Source: Desulfonatronovibrio magnus
GTDB taxonomy: Bacteria; Desulfobacterota; Desulfovibrionia; Desulfovibrionales; Desulfonatronovibrionaceae
Assembly: GCF_000934755.1 (NCBI RefSeq)
Contig: NZ_KN882180.1
Coordinates: 29,433 to 93,432 of the forward strand
Length of the DNA: 64,000 nucleotides
Direction of reading: 5' to 3'
In this document: positions 23,950 through 33,186 of the stretch, in pieces
Layout of the letters: every line of letters starts with the position of its first letter
Numbering within the stretch: the first letter of the stretch is position 1
Translations under genes and position numbers: made by a program
The notes under the pieces: model-generated
The model's input: the letters and a program-made list of their open reading frames with translations, nothing else
Told to the model about the DNA's origin: nothing
Database searches by the model: none

Positions 23950-24121
23950 GTAATAGTTTAGCCCTTTTCTAAGGAAAGCAGGGGACAGGCACCCCAGTCC
24001 TTGTTTTTTGTTGATGTAAAACACAGACTTAATAAAACAAGGGCTGGGAGAGCCAGTCCCCCTCCGGGCTGTATGCCTCCGGGCAGGAAGTCGTGCCACA
24101 TGCAAATGGCTAAACTGATAC
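23950..24121 (+). mobile_element. MITE with diverged inverted ends and perfect 8-bp duplication (copy 4)
   Basis: Ends GTAATAGTTTAGCCCTTTTC (left) and, on the other strand, GTATCAGTTTAGCCATTTGC (right) are imperfect inverted repeats. CTTTTTAT flanks both sides (23942-23949 and 24122-24129). The core shares GGAAAGCAGGGGACAGGCAC and GAGCCAGTCCCCCTCCGGGC with other copies, but the middle differs and resembles the copy at 1.43 kb. It lies in the dut-glgP divergent region. Confidence 0.85.
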
Positions 24122-24233
24122 CTTTTTATGAATTACAGGTTTGCAAAGATGTTTTTATGCCAGAAATGAGTTCTTGCAATTTCAAGCTTAGTTGGGCAAG
24201 ATCACCAAAATGATTTAATCGGAGGTTTTTTAT

Positions 24234-26795
24234 ATGCGTCCACTGAAAGTTTACAGCGTCACGCCAAGGCTGCCGGACAATCTCACCCCCTTGTGGGACC
24301 TGGCTTTTAATTTCTGGTTTTCCTGGAATCACGATATCTGCGAATTGTTTGAGCGGATTGATTATCAGTTGTGGCAGCAATGTCGTCAAAATCCAGTAAA
24401 GTTTCTTAATCAGGTTTCGCAGGAAGCTATTGAAGAATTGTCCAAAGATGATTTTTTTCTTGAGCGGCTTCAACGCACGAGAGAAAGTCTGGAAAAATAT
24501 ACTGGAGCAACCAAGGCTGCTTTTGATTTCAAAGACAGCAAAGGTGAATCAGTTATTGCTTACTTCAGCGCCGAATACGGCATCAGCCGGTCGCTGCCCA
24601 TTTATTCAGGAGGATTGGGGATTCTTGCCGGGGATCATCTTAAATCAGCCAGCGATCTTAATATTCCCTTAGTGGCCATTGGCCTTTGCTACCAGAACGG
24701 TTATTTCAGACAATATCTGACTGCTGATGGATGGCAGCAGGAAAGGTACCCTGTAAATGATTTTGAAGAAATGCCCATGACTCTGGTTCGAGACGAGGAC
24801 GGCAATCCTTTGAAGGTGCAGGTTACTCTTCTGGATCGCCTGGTCAGTCTGCAGATTTGGAAAGCCAGAATTGGGAGAGTGGATCTTTTTCTTTTGGATA
24901 CGAATCTCAATGAAAATATACCGAATGACCGAGAAATTACAGCCCAGCTTTATGGTGGTGACTGGGAAATGCGTCTTAAGCAGGAAGTGGTGCTGGGAAT
25001 CGGCGGCATCCGGGCTTTAAAGGCTTTGGGGCTTAACCCCAGGGTAATTCATATGAATGAAGGGCATTCCGCTTTTGCTGGTCTGGAACGTATCAGTGTT
25101 TTCATGCGTGAGTATAATATGTCTTTTGAAGCAGCCACTGAGCTAGTTGCCTCCAGCAGTGTTTTTACTACACATACTCCTGTTCCAGCAGGCAATGACC
25201 GTTTTGATCCAGAACTTATGCGCAAATATTTTGAAAGTTATGCCCGTGAGCTGGGGCTGGCATTTAAGGTTTTCCTGGCATTGGGCAGAGAAGATCCCCG
25301 TGATGACAGTGAACTGTTTTGCCAGACGGTTCTGGCTTTGCGTCTTTCCAGATTTAATAACGGAGTCAGCAAACTCCACGGCAGGGTGGCCAGAAATATG
25401 TGGAAGCGAGTATGGCCTCAATATCCTGTAGACGATGTACCTATTGCAGCCATTACCAACGGTATTCACATTCCCACCTGGACTGCACCAGACATATCTT
25501 ATCTTTTTGACCGCTATCTTGGTGCAGACTGGAGAGAAGATCCAGATTGTCAAAGGGTCTGGAAACAGGCTGAATCCATACCTGATTCAGAACTGTGGAG
25601 AACCCATGAACGACTAAGGGAAAGGCTGGTGGATTTTGTGCGTACCAGACTTAAAGATCTGACTCTGGCCCGCGGGGGAAAACGTTTAGAACTCCAGCTT
25701 GCCGGGGAAGTTCTTGATCCAGGTGCCCTGACCATTGGCTTTGCCAGGCGCTTTGCTACTTATAAAAGGGCAAACCTGATTCTAACGGATGTAAAAAGAA
25801 TTCTCGAAATAATGAATAACTCCAAACAGCCTGTTCAGTTTATTTTTGCTGGAAAAGCCCATCCCAAGGATGTTGAGGGCAAGAAGATAATCCAGCAGAT
25901 AGTGCAGTTTTGTCGCAAGTCCGAGTGCAGACATCATTTTGTATTTATTGAAGATTATGACATGGAAATTGCCGAACATATGCTTCAGGGCTGTGATGTA
26001 TGGCTTAATAATCCCAAACGACCTCTTGAAGCCTGCGGCACCAGCGGTATGAAGGCTGTTGCCAACGGAGTTCTTAATTTGAGTGTTCTGGACGGATGGT
26101 GGGATGAGGCTCATACCCCGGACAACCGTTATGGTTGGGCCATAGGCGACGGTGAAGAACATTCTGACCAGGAATACCAGAACATGGTGGAAAGTCATTA
26201 TTTATATAATGTACTGGAAAGAGATATTATTCCTACATTTTACAATCGCTCTCATGGCAATATGCCTGTTGAATGGATTAGAAAAATGAAAAACGGACTC
26301 AAGGATCTTTGTCCTGTTTTCAGTTCGCACAGAATGGTGGAGGATTATGCAACTACAGCGTATCTGCCTGCCTATGACAACTTTGTGAAGCTTGAAAAGA
26401 ACGAATTTGAAAAGGCCAAGAGCCTGGCTTCATGGAGAATGGACCTTATGACCAAGTGGGGAGATGTCAAAATCAGAAATGTTCGCTCTGTGGAAGAGGA
26501 TGTACTGCATTCCGGTGATGAACTAACCATTTCAGCAGAAGTATATATTAATGGTTTGTCAGCAAAGGATATTCAGGTTGAAATCTATTCAGGATCTGTG
26601 GACATAAATGGAGACTTTTTGAACAGAAATACAATGTGCATGGCTCGAAAAGAAGAGGTTGAAAAGGGGTGGATACGTTACGAAGGTACTATCAAAACCT
26701 CCACCACCGGGCGCTTTGGATACACCGTGCGTATTCTGCCTCACCATCCATTGCTCCTTGATCCTCATTGTCTGGGGCTGATCCACTGGGCCTGA
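24234..26795 (+). CDS. glgP: Alpha-glucan (glycogen/maltodextrin) phosphorylase
   Basis: An 853-residue GT35 enzyme that releases glucose-1-phosphate from alpha-1,4-glucans. The N-terminal DUF3417-like region (about 1-110) is typical of the TIGR02094 type. Conserved segments are YFSAEYGISRSLPIYSGGLG near 103-122, VIHMNEGHSAFAGLER, FTTHTPVPAGNDRFDPEL and NPKRPLEACGTSGMKA, with the PLP lysine Lys607. The start ATG follows GGAGG. It suggests storage or recycling of glycogen-like polymer. A 16-bp gap leads to tlyA, so the three genes glgP-tlyA-trmH may be co-transcribed. Confidence 0.93.
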   Translation: MRPLKVYSVTPRLPDNLTPLWDLAFNFWFSWNHDICELFERIDYQLWQQCRQNPVKFLNQVSQEAIEELSKDDFFLERLQRTRESLEKYTGATKAAFDFKDSKGESVIAYFSAEYGISRSLPIYSGGLGILAGDHLKSASDLNIPLVAIGLCYQNGYFRQYLTADGWQQERYPVNDFEEMPMTLVRDEDGNPLKVQVTLLDRLVSLQIWKARIGRVDLFLLDTNLNENIPNDREITAQLYGGDWEMRLKQEVVLGIGGIRALKALGLNPRVIHMNEGHSAFAGLERISVFMREYNMSFEAATELVASSSVFTTHTPVPAGNDRFDPELMRKYFESYARELGLAFKVFLALGREDPRDDSELFCQTVLALRLSRFNNGVSKLHGRVARNMWKRVWPQYPVDDVPIAAITNGIHIPTWTAPDISYLFDRYLGADWREDPDCQRVWKQAESIPDSELWRTHERLRERLVDFVRTRLKDLTLARGGKRLELQLAGEVLDPGALTIGFARRFATYKRANLILTDVKRILEIMNNSKQPVQFIFAGKAHPKDVEGKKIIQQIVQFCRKSECRHHFVFIEDYDMEIAEHMLQGCDVWLNNPKRPLEACGTSGMKAVANGVLNLSVLDGWWDEAHTPDNRYGWAIGDGEEHSDQEYQNMVESHYLYNVLERDIIPTFYNRSHGNMPVEWIRKMKNGLKDLCPVFSSHRMVEDYATTAYLPAYDNFVKLEKNEFEKAKSLASWRMDLMTKWGDVKIRNVRSVEEDVLHSGDELTISAEVYINGLSAKDIQVEIYSGSVDINGDFLNRNTMCMARKEEVEKGWIRYEGTIKTSTTGRFGYTVRILPHHPLLLDPHCLGLIHWA

Positions 26796-26811
26796 TGATT
26801 AACGCAAATAA

Positions 26812-27567
26812 ATGAAAAGCAGGCAACGGGCGGACCAGCTGCTTTTTGATCAAGGTCTTGCTGAATCTCGAGAAAAGGCCAAAAGACTGATAATGGCCGG
26901 GCAGGTTTTTGTCCTGTCCGGTAATGACCGGGAAAGGATTGACAAGCCTGGTCGTGCCCTGAGCAAAGAATCTGCCTTAATGGTCCTGGAGGATCAGCGT
27001 TTTGTGAGCAGAGGGGGATATAAACTCTTGACTGCTGTTGAGAGATTTGATCTTCATATTCAGGATAAAATTTGTCTTGATGTGGGAGCATCCACTGGAG
27101 GTTTTACAGATTGCCTTTTGCAACATGGCGCAAGGAAAGTTTATGCTGTCGATGTTGGCTATGGGCAGCTCCATTGGAAGCTTCGTGAGCATGAAAGGGT
27201 TGTTAATCTCGAAAAAATCAATATTAGAACTGCTCCGGAAGATCTTCTTTCAGAGCAGGTTGATTTTTTGACAATGGATTGTTCTTTTATATCTGCTATT
27301 CTTGTTTTGAAGTCTGCCCTTAAATTTTTGCGACCTGGTGGAGAAATTGTGGCCCTGATCAAGCCTCAGTTTGAGGTTGGTCCGGGTCAGACCTGTAAAG
27401 GGGTTGTCAAATCTTTGGAAGTGGCTCAAGAAGCCCTGCACAGGGTAAGGGATACGTTTATACAGGACCTGGGGTTGACTTACAGAGGAGTTACGCCTTC
27501 AGCAATCAAAGGTCCAAAAGGAAATCAGGAATACCTTTTATATCTCGAAAAATATTATGACCCATAG
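26812..27567 (+). CDS. tlyA: TlyA-family rRNA 2'-O-methyltransferase
   Basis: A 251-residue protein with an N-terminal S4 RNA-binding domain (RADQLLFDQGLAESREKAKR, about 5-65) and an FtsJ-like methyltransferase domain with SAM motif CLDVGASTGGFTDCL near 84-98 and the K-D-K-E-type residues (ALIKPQFEVG near 183-192). TlyA methylates 16S and 23S rRNA at cytidine 2'-O positions; haemolysin annotations of this family are historical. No ribosome binding site is strong. It overlaps trmH by 11 bp. Confidence 0.92.
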   Translation: MKSRQRADQLLFDQGLAESREKAKRLIMAGQVFVLSGNDRERIDKPGRALSKESALMVLEDQRFVSRGGYKLLTAVERFDLHIQDKICLDVGASTGGFTDCLLQHGARKVYAVDVGYGQLHWKLREHERVVNLEKINIRTAPEDLLSEQVDFLTMDCSFISAILVLKSALKFLRPGGEIVALIKPQFEVGPGQTCKGVVKSLEVAQEALHRVRDTFIQDLGLTYRGVTPSAIKGPKGNQEYLLYLEKYYDP

Positions 27568-28150
27568 ACCACGAACACCTCAAAGGGCTGAGAGGATTCG
27601 TCAGGTCCTCAGCAGACGGCAAAAGGATCTGACCCTGGTAATCAATAATATTCACGACCCGCATAATGTGTCCGCCATTTTAAGAAGCTGTGATGCTTTT
27701 GGAATCAGCGCTGTTCACCTTCTTTACACCAGCAATACTTTTCCCGCCCTTGGTAAGAAATCATCTGCCTCAGCCAAAAAATGGGTGGAACAAATTAGAC
27801 ATCATGATGCTCAAGGACTGGTTCATGCCTTGAAAAAAAGCGGTCTGAATCTGGTCAGAACTGGTTTCAGCCATACTGCTGTGCCTTTGTTTGAGTGGGA
27901 CTTTTCCCGGCCTACAGCAGTAATCCTCGGTAACGAGCACAGCGGAATTGAAGAAAACCTAATTAAATTTGTAGATCAGGAATTGTATATCCCCATGCAG
28001 GGTATGGTTCAGAGTCTGAATGTGTCTGTAGCTGCTGCCATTATTCTTTATGAAGCCTTCAGTCAGAGGCAGAAGGCAGGATTGTATGACAACCCATCTT
28101 TGGAGCCTGCAGAGCTGGATGAACTTTTTGATAATTGGATTCAGAAATAA
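27557..28150 (+). CDS. trmH: tRNA (Gm18) 2'-O-methyltransferase, SPOUT family
   Basis: A 197-residue SpoU/TrmH-class enzyme. SPOUT motifs: motif 1 NNIHDPHNVSAILRSCDAFG near 30-49, motif 2 VILGNEHSGI near 124-133 and motif 3 IPMQGMVQSLNVSVAAAIIL near 145-164, which forms the knot. The C-terminal extension is short but TrmH-like. The start overlaps the tlyA frame by 11 bp, and no other start is better. Assignment to Gm18 in tRNA rests on length and motif spacing; an rRNA SpoU enzyme is the alternative. A composite repeat begins right at its stop codon. Confidence 0.87.
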   Translation: MTHRPRTPQRAERIRQVLSRRQKDLTLVINNIHDPHNVSAILRSCDAFGISAVHLLYTSNTFPALGKKSSASAKKWVEQIRHHDAQGLVHALKKSGLNLVRTGFSHTAVPLFEWDFSRPTAVILGNEHSGIEENLIKFVDQELYIPMQGMVQSLNVSVAAAIILYEAFSQRQKAGLYDNPSLEPAELDELFDNWIQK

Positions 28151-28556
28151 GCTCCTCACCTGGGCGGCCCGGGACCGAACCTGTGAGTAGCTGTCTTTAA
28201 AGTGGAGCCTGCATCCTGCAGGCTATTAAAGACCAGGCGGCTGGAAGCCGCCTCCACATTGAAGAAAAGTCCCATATCTGGAAATTGGGACAGTCCCCGC
28301 GAGGTACTATAAAAAAGATTGATGCTGTATTTGTTCCTGGAGGAAATTTGCTTTAATGATAAAATTTACACAGCGAGGGACAGTCCCCTCCGGGCTGTAA
28401 GCCTCCGGGCAGGAAGCTGTGCCAGGCGTAAAGCTCTCATCTTTGACGGAACTTTTCAGGCAAATGTGCATTAATCAAAGCAAAAATCGTCAAATATGAA
28501 AATTATAACCATTTGATTTTATTAGCAAAACGATTGTAGTTACTTGTAAGCTAAGG
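28151..28556 (+). repeat. Composite repeat (modules A, B, C)
   Basis: Module A at 28151-28192, module B at 28202-28257 and module C at about 28284-28500, followed by the AGTTACTTGTAAGC end. Module C includes the nested CTCCGGGCTGTAAGCCTCC hairpin. No gene is present up to the shikimate kinase start; the promoter of that gene must lie inside or just after the repeat. Confidence 0.85.
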
Positions 28557-28594
28557 TCAGGCTTAGTCCCAAAAATACACGATAATAGACAGTG

Positions 28595-29113
28595 ATGAAG
28601 TATAGAAATGTTTACCTTATTGGCTATCGGGCCAGTGGAAAAACTACTTTGGCCAGGAAACTCGCAAGCCTGTTAAAGATCAGGTTTGTTGATGCGGATC
28701 ATGAGCTTCAGCAGCAGTATGAGATGACTATTGATGAAATGGTTAATAAGCATGGGTGGCCATATTTTCGGGAAAGGGAAGAAAAGATTTTAAGTGAGAT
28801 AAATGCAAGGCAGGGCCAGGTGGTGGCCACTGGAGGCGGCGTGATATTACGCTCTTCCAATCGGAACATCTTAACTCAAACACAGAACTATTGTGTTTAT
28901 TTACAAGCAACTATATCCTTAGTTCTTGAGAGATTAAATGCTGATCCCATTTCCGGACAGAGGCCTGCGTTGTCAGATATGTCTCTTGAGCAGGAAATTT
29001 CAACTGTAATGAGTCAAAGAGAACAGCTTTATCTGTCCTGTGCTGACCTGGTTATGGACGTATCCCTGCCAGTAGAACAAATTGTAATTTCCATTGCAAG
29101 CCATTTGAAATAG
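28595..29113 (+). CDS. aroK: Shikimate kinase
   Basis: A 172-residue NMP-kinase-fold enzyme that phosphorylates shikimate at O3. The P-loop GYRASGKTT is at 10-18, DADHELQQ near 33-40, the shikimate-binding GGG in ATGGGVILR near 78-86 and the lid Arg in GQRPAL near 120-125. Whether it is AroK or AroL type is uncertain, so the symbol is by function. The ATG at 28595 is preferred to the adjacent upstream GTG; a ribosome binding site is weak. It works in the same pathway as the ADTH synthase 9 kb upstream. Confidence 0.9.
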   Translation: MKYRNVYLIGYRASGKTTLARKLASLLKIRFVDADHELQQQYEMTIDEMVNKHGWPYFREREEKILSEINARQGQVVATGGGVILRSSNRNILTQTQNYCVYLQATISLVLERLNADPISGQRPALSDMSLEQEISTVMSQREQLYLSCADLVMDVSLPVEQIVISIASHLK

Positions 29114-29140
29114 TATTCATCTTCAAAAAGTATCCATTTC

Positions 29141-29743
29141 ATGAAGCCATTAACTGGAATTATCTTTTTTTTTCTTATATTTATTTCGCAACAGACAAAT
29201 GCCTGGTCCGGACATTCGCACCAGGCATTGGATATACCCTGTATTGAGTCTAACGAATGCGCGGTTGAATTCAGTTATTTTGTCCATTTGCAGCCACGCA
29301 TGGCCAGTAATCAGTGGGCAATCTGGATAGAAAAGCCTGATGGTCAGTATGTGGCTACAGTATTCGCCACTGCCTATACAGCCAGGGGAGCTTATGAACA
29401 CAGGCCCCTCAGCCTTCCCATGTGGAGAGAAGTTTCAGGCTGGAGCCATGAAAATACCGAATACGTGGATGCTGTGAGCGCAGCTACTCCAATTATATCA
29501 GGACGCCATTCCAGCATTTGGGACTGCCGGGATCATACAGGGGAACCTGTTGGGTCTGGAAAATATATCTTTCGCATGGAAGGCAATATTTTCTGGGAGC
29601 ACAGGGTTGTCTGGTCTGGGGAACTGGTAATGGGAGACGATACTCGTGTATTTTCGGCCCAGCCCGAGTATATTCCAGAACGCGCCTTTCGAAGGGGCAT
29701 ACTTCTGGAAGATGTTAGAGCAGAAATATTGGTCAACCCCTGA
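29141..29743 (+). CDS. DUF2271-like exported protein
   Basis: A 200-residue protein with a signal peptide (about 1-21, ending near TNAWS). The mature part has the DUF2271 pattern: QWAIWIEKPDGQYVATVFAT, a Trp-rich middle, VDAVSAATPIISGRHSSIWDC and then GSGKYIFRMEGN, a beta-sandwich similar to FlgD Ig-like domains. The family often accompanies flavin-based or periplasmic redox proteins, but no such partner is adjacent. Its role is unknown. The ATG at 29141 has no clear binding site. It is 27 bp after shikimate kinase, so co-transcription is possible. Confidence 0.75.
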   Translation: MKPLTGIIFFFLIFISQQTNAWSGHSHQALDIPCIESNECAVEFSYFVHLQPRMASNQWAIWIEKPDGQYVATVFATAYTARGAYEHRPLSLPMWREVSGWSHENTEYVDAVSAATPIISGRHSSIWDCRDHTGEPVGSGKYIFRMEGNIFWEHRVVWSGELVMGDDTRVFSAQPEYIPERAFRRGILLEDVRAEILVNP

Positions 29744-29878
29744 CATTTTTCTGGAGAGCTATTAATTGTCCAAAGTCCAGGATTCAAAGTCCAGTGCCTT
29801 CCACATCCAGCCTGAAGAAATTTAACCATCCCAATCATAATGATCCTTTTTTGAGTTGGGTTATGGGTAAAGCTTTCT

Positions 29879-30817
29879 TTAGACATGATTTCTCAGTTTA
29901 AGCTCCATTGGATGAGGATTTAGATAAACCTGCTGTCTCAGATAGGATTGATCGTATTTGCGCACATAGTGATTGAGCAGGGTTATCGGTACTATGAGAG
30001 GCACTAAGGAATCAGCATATGCCTGAATGATTTCCAGCAGTTCCTGTTTTTCATCGCTGGTAAGTTCTTTTTTAAAGTATCCCATGACATGATGCAGCAC
30101 ATTAACGTTCTTCTTGATGGTGGATGACATTTTGAGTGCCTGCATGAGTTTGGATATGTATTCCTCAGCAAGCTGGTCTGGATCATATTCTTTTGCCTTG
30201 GCCACCATGCGTCCCAGGTCTCTGTAAGCGTTGACATTATGGGACATGATGAGCAATTTATGTCTGGTGTGAAAATCCACCAGCCTGCCTGTGGTCAGGT
30301 CCTGGTCCAATACATCTCTCCATCTGCTGAAAACAAATATTCTGGCAATAAAGTTTTCTCTGAGCATGGGATCATTCATTCTACCGTCTTCTTCTACAGG
30401 AATCAGTGGAAATGCATCCATGAACATGCCGGCAAATATTCCCCTGCCTTTGGGTATGGGGTGGCCTTTTTCAGAATATACCTTGACCCTTTCCATCCCG
30501 CTGCTGGGAGATCTGGATTTGAAGATGAATCCGCAAAGTTTTGCCTTTTCCAGCTCTTTAAGTTTTTCTTTACCCCAGTTTTGCAAACGATCAGTGTGAT
30601 CAATCCTGGTTTGGATAGTCAACAGCCTGGGGTTTTCAGGGTCACCCACAAGACGCATGGCCTCTCTTGGAATTGGCAGGCCTGATTCTGACTCCGGACA
30701 AACAGGTACATAGTTTACATATTTTCCTAACAGGTCGCGCAGATATTTATCTAACTTGTGCCCTCCGTCATAACGTACATTTTCACCCAAAAGACAGGTG
30801 CTTATTCCGATTTTCAT
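29879..30817 (-). CDS. DUF523 plus DUF1722 protein (YbgA-like)
   Basis: A 312-residue two-domain protein. DUF523 covers about 1-150: GISTCLLGENVRYDGGHK, VCPESESGLPIPREAMRL, then FIFKSRSPSSGMERVKVY and GIFAGMF. DUF1722/YbgA-like covers about 185-305: DFHTRHKLLIMSHN, MGYFKKELTSDEKQELLEII, PITLLNHYVRKYDQSYL. Conserved cysteines Cys8 and Cys40 may bind a cofactor. Function is not known; a link with DNA photolyase neighbours is reported in other genomes but none is here. AGGAGA lies 8 nt before the ATG. Confidence 0.88.
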   Translation of the reverse strand: MKIGISTCLLGENVRYDGGHKLDKYLRDLLGKYVNYVPVCPESESGLPIPREAMRLVGDPENPRLLTIQTRIDHTDRLQNWGKEKLKELEKAKLCGFIFKSRSPSSGMERVKVYSEKGHPIPKGRGIFAGMFMDAFPLIPVEEDGRMNDPMLRENFIARIFVFSRWRDVLDQDLTTGRLVDFHTRHKLLIMSHNVNAYRDLGRMVAKAKEYDPDQLAEEYISKLMQALKMSSTIKKNVNVLHHVMGYFKKELTSDEKQELLEIIQAYADSLVPLIVPITLLNHYVRKYDQSYLRQQVYLNPHPMELKLRNHV

Positions 30818-30904
30818 AAATTATTTCTCCTGTATATATCTGTTTAGCAATTAGCATTGAGCATTGGTGGTTGACTTTTCCAGGTTCTACTTGTCTTAAA
30901 AAGG

Positions 30905-31750
30905 ATGTCATTTGTAAGCTCATCACCCGGGCGTGCGGGACCGATCGTGTGAGTAACTGTCTTTAAAGTGGAGCCTGCATCCTGCAGGCTATTTAATTCC
31001 AGGCGGCTGGAAGCCGCCTCCACCTTGAAGAACTGTCACATATTTGTTCCCCTGGGGCGGCCCGGGACCGAACCTGCGAGTAACTGTCTTTAAAGTGGAG
31101 CCTGCATCCTGCAGGCTATTTAATTCCAGGCGGCTGGAAGCCGCCTCCACCTTGAAGAACAGTCCCATATTTGGAAATTGGGACAGTCCCCGCGAGGTAC
31201 TATAAAAGAGATTGATGCTGCATTGGTTCCTGGATGAAATTTGCTTTAATGATAAAATTTACACAGCGAGGGACAGTCCCCCTCCGGGCTGTAAGCCTCC
31301 GGGCAGGAAGCTGTGCCAGGAGTAACGCTCTCATCTTTGACGGAACTTTTCTGGCAAATGTGCATTAATCAAAGCAAAAATCGTCAAAATATGAAAATTA
31401 TAACCATCTGATTTTATTGGCAAAACAACTCCAGTTACTTGTAAGCTCATCACCCGGGCGGCCCGGGACCGAACTTGTGAGTAACTAATAATCAGCCTTA
31501 ACACGAGATTGCTTCGCTTCGCTCGCAACAAGGATTGCCGCGCTCGCCCCAGTTGAATGGCTGCGCCTACACTGCGTGTATTCAACGAGGTAAAAAGACT
31601 CGCTCGCAATGACAGCTGAGGTGTCAGGGATGTGGTTGCTGAAAACCTGTCACCCACAAGGGAGCCTAAGCGACCGAAGCAATCTGTATGGTAAAACCAT
31701 AATATTCTGAATTTATTGGATATTCGATTGTAGTTACGTGTAAGTTTAGC
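30905..31750 (+). repeat. Large composite repeat (modules A, B, A, B, C, A, E)
   Basis: Ordered modules: A (30916-30958), B (30968-31023), a second A (31052-31086), a second B (31095-31150), C (about 31175-31400), a third A (31441-31486) and E (about 31486-31745) with a three-way-junction core at 31552-31586. The A-B pair is tandemly duplicated. Module E contains GCTTCGCTTCGCTCGCAAC, a word family found in intergenic repeats of many bacteria. The stretch carries no credible gene. Confidence 0.87.
31552..31586 (-). repeat. Three-way-junction module (type 5), copy 2
   Basis: Identical core to 1213-1247 (read on the minus strand), embedded in module E at the same position. Confidence 0.75.
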
Positions 31751-31999
31751 CAACATGTATATATTTTTCTGGATAAAGACAAGCCCTGCAAAAACGGAGT
31801 CTTCAGTTAACTTGAGAGGGGTGAATGTTTACCCCGTATTTCAGGAAAATACAGGACAGGCACTTTTGTGCATAGTTGAGCAATAGCCGATGTTTTGAAT
31901 ATGTCGCTTATGAGGCAAGTAGGTCCCGGAAGAGACTGAAGAGTACGTTGAAGTCTTCATCAACCTCTGGGATGTAAAAGAAAGCAAAGTGGAGCTGCC
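31751..31999. other. Region upstream of ispG with a MITE-core remnant
   Basis: Bases 31850-31935 (ACAGGACAGGCACTTTTGTG ... GGCAAGTAGGTCCCGGAAGA) resemble the MITE core without recognisable ends. GGGGTGAATGTTTACCCC (31817-31834) is a small hairpin. The ispG promoter was not identified. Confidence 0.4.
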
Positions 32000-33070
32000 A
32001 TGCAAAGAAGAAAGTCAATTGAGGTCAAAATAGGTCATGTGGGTATTGGGGGGGATAATCCAGTTCGAGTTCAAAGTATGACCAATACTGATACCAGAGA
32101 CTCCGAAGCTACCTTGGAACAAATAAAACAGCTTGCCAGAGCAGGGTGTGAAGTAGTGAGGGTCGCAGTTCCGGATCAAGAAGCTGTGTCAGGTCTAAGG
32201 GAAATTGTGCTTTATTCTGAACTGCCTGTTGTGGCTGATATCCACTTTGATCATCGACTGGCTCTCGGGGCTATTGAATCTGGAGTCCACGGGCTGCGTC
32301 TTAATCCAGGAAATATTGGTGATGAATCCAGGGTGAACAGAGTTGTGGATGCAGCTAAATCGGCTCGTATACCTGTTCGCATTGGAGTTAACAGTGGTTC
32401 CATTGACAGGAAAATATTAAAAAAATATGGAGGTCCAACTGCTGAGGCCATGGTGGAAAGCGCTTTGGAACATATCCGCTTTTTGGAAAATAGAAATTTT
32501 AATCTCATCAAGATTTCTCTTAAATCATCTTCTGTGCAAAATACAATTGAAGCATACAGGCTGATGGCAGAAAAACGGGACTACCCCTTACATATTGGCA
32601 TCACCGAGGCTGGCACCCCATTCAGGGGAGCCATAAAATCCGGGGTTGGCCTGGGTATACTTTTGTATCTTGGTCTTGGAGATACTTTGAGAGTTTCCCT
32701 GACAGGAAATCCTGTTGCGGAAATGCCTGTGGCCTGGGAAATACTACGTTCCCTTGGCATCAGGCAACGAGGACCTGAGATTATATCCTGTCCAACTTGC
32801 GGCCGCACTGAGATCGATCTGGTTAACATGGCCACTGCTGTGGAAGATCGTCTGCAAGATGTGGAGCAGGTGTTTACTGTGGCGGTAATGGGCTGTGTGG
32901 TTAACGGCCCTGGCGAAGCCAGAGAAGCGGATATTGGGTTGGCCGGAGGCCGGGATTGCGGGATTATTTTCAAAAAAGGCCAGGTGGTAAGGAAGGTGCG
33001 TGGTCAGAGCCTTTTGCAGGAATTCATGAAAGAGCTGGACAACTATCTTGAGAGCTCAATGAACGATTAG
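32000..33070 (+). CDS. ispG: 4-hydroxy-3-methylbut-2-en-1-yl diphosphate synthase
   Basis: A 356-residue [4Fe-4S] enzyme of the MEP isoprenoid pathway that converts MEcPP to HMBPP. The TIM-barrel part starts with VRVQSMTNTDTRD (22-34), and the C-terminal Fe-S domain has CPTCGRT (Cys264, Cys267) and MGCVVNGPGEA (Cys299, Glu306). This is the short bacterial form without the plant insert. GGAG lies 7 nt before the ATG. The gene is followed by the ribosomal protein promoter, so it is probably a separate unit. Confidence 0.96.
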   Translation: MQRRKSIEVKIGHVGIGGDNPVRVQSMTNTDTRDSEATLEQIKQLARAGCEVVRVAVPDQEAVSGLREIVLYSELPVVADIHFDHRLALGAIESGVHGLRLNPGNIGDESRVNRVVDAAKSARIPVRIGVNSGSIDRKILKKYGGPTAEAMVESALEHIRFLENRNFNLIKISLKSSSVQNTIEAYRLMAEKRDYPLHIGITEAGTPFRGAIKSGVGLGILLYLGLGDTLRVSLTGNPVAEMPVAWEILRSLGIRQRGPEIISCPTCGRTEIDLVNMATAVEDRLQDVEQVFTVAVMGCVVNGPGEAREADIGLAGGRDCGIIFKKGQVVRKVRGQSLLQEFMKELDNYLESSMND

Positions 33071-33102
33071 ACCCTTAAAGAGATTTGTCAATTTATTGGA
33101 GC

Positions 33103-33131
33103 TTGACATACATGCATTGTAAGAATAAAAG
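33103..33131 (+). promoter_or_regulatory. Candidate sigma-70 promoter of the rpsF operon
   Basis: A perfect -35 TTGACA (33103-33108) and TAAAAG (33126-33131) are separated by 17 bp, about 55 bp upstream of rpsF. Confidence 0.55.
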
Positions 33132-33135
33132 AGAC

Positions 33136-33182
33136 GGTTTACCTTGCTCTCGCGAGAGGGCCAAATGACCACAAGGAGGACC
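33136..33182 (+). promoter_or_regulatory. Structured rpsF leader that can mask the ribosome binding site
   Basis: A perfect CTCTC-GC-GAGAG-type palindrome (33147-33158) is enclosed by CCTTG (33142-33146) and CAAGG (33172-33176), with GGT/ACC (33136-33138/33180-33182) further out. CAAGG overlaps the Shine-Dalgarno sequence AAGGAGG (33173-33179). The layout suits translational autoregulation as known for S6:S18 leaders. The conserved CCG/GGU residues of that motif were not confirmed. Confidence 0.45.
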
Positions 33183-33186
33183 ATTA

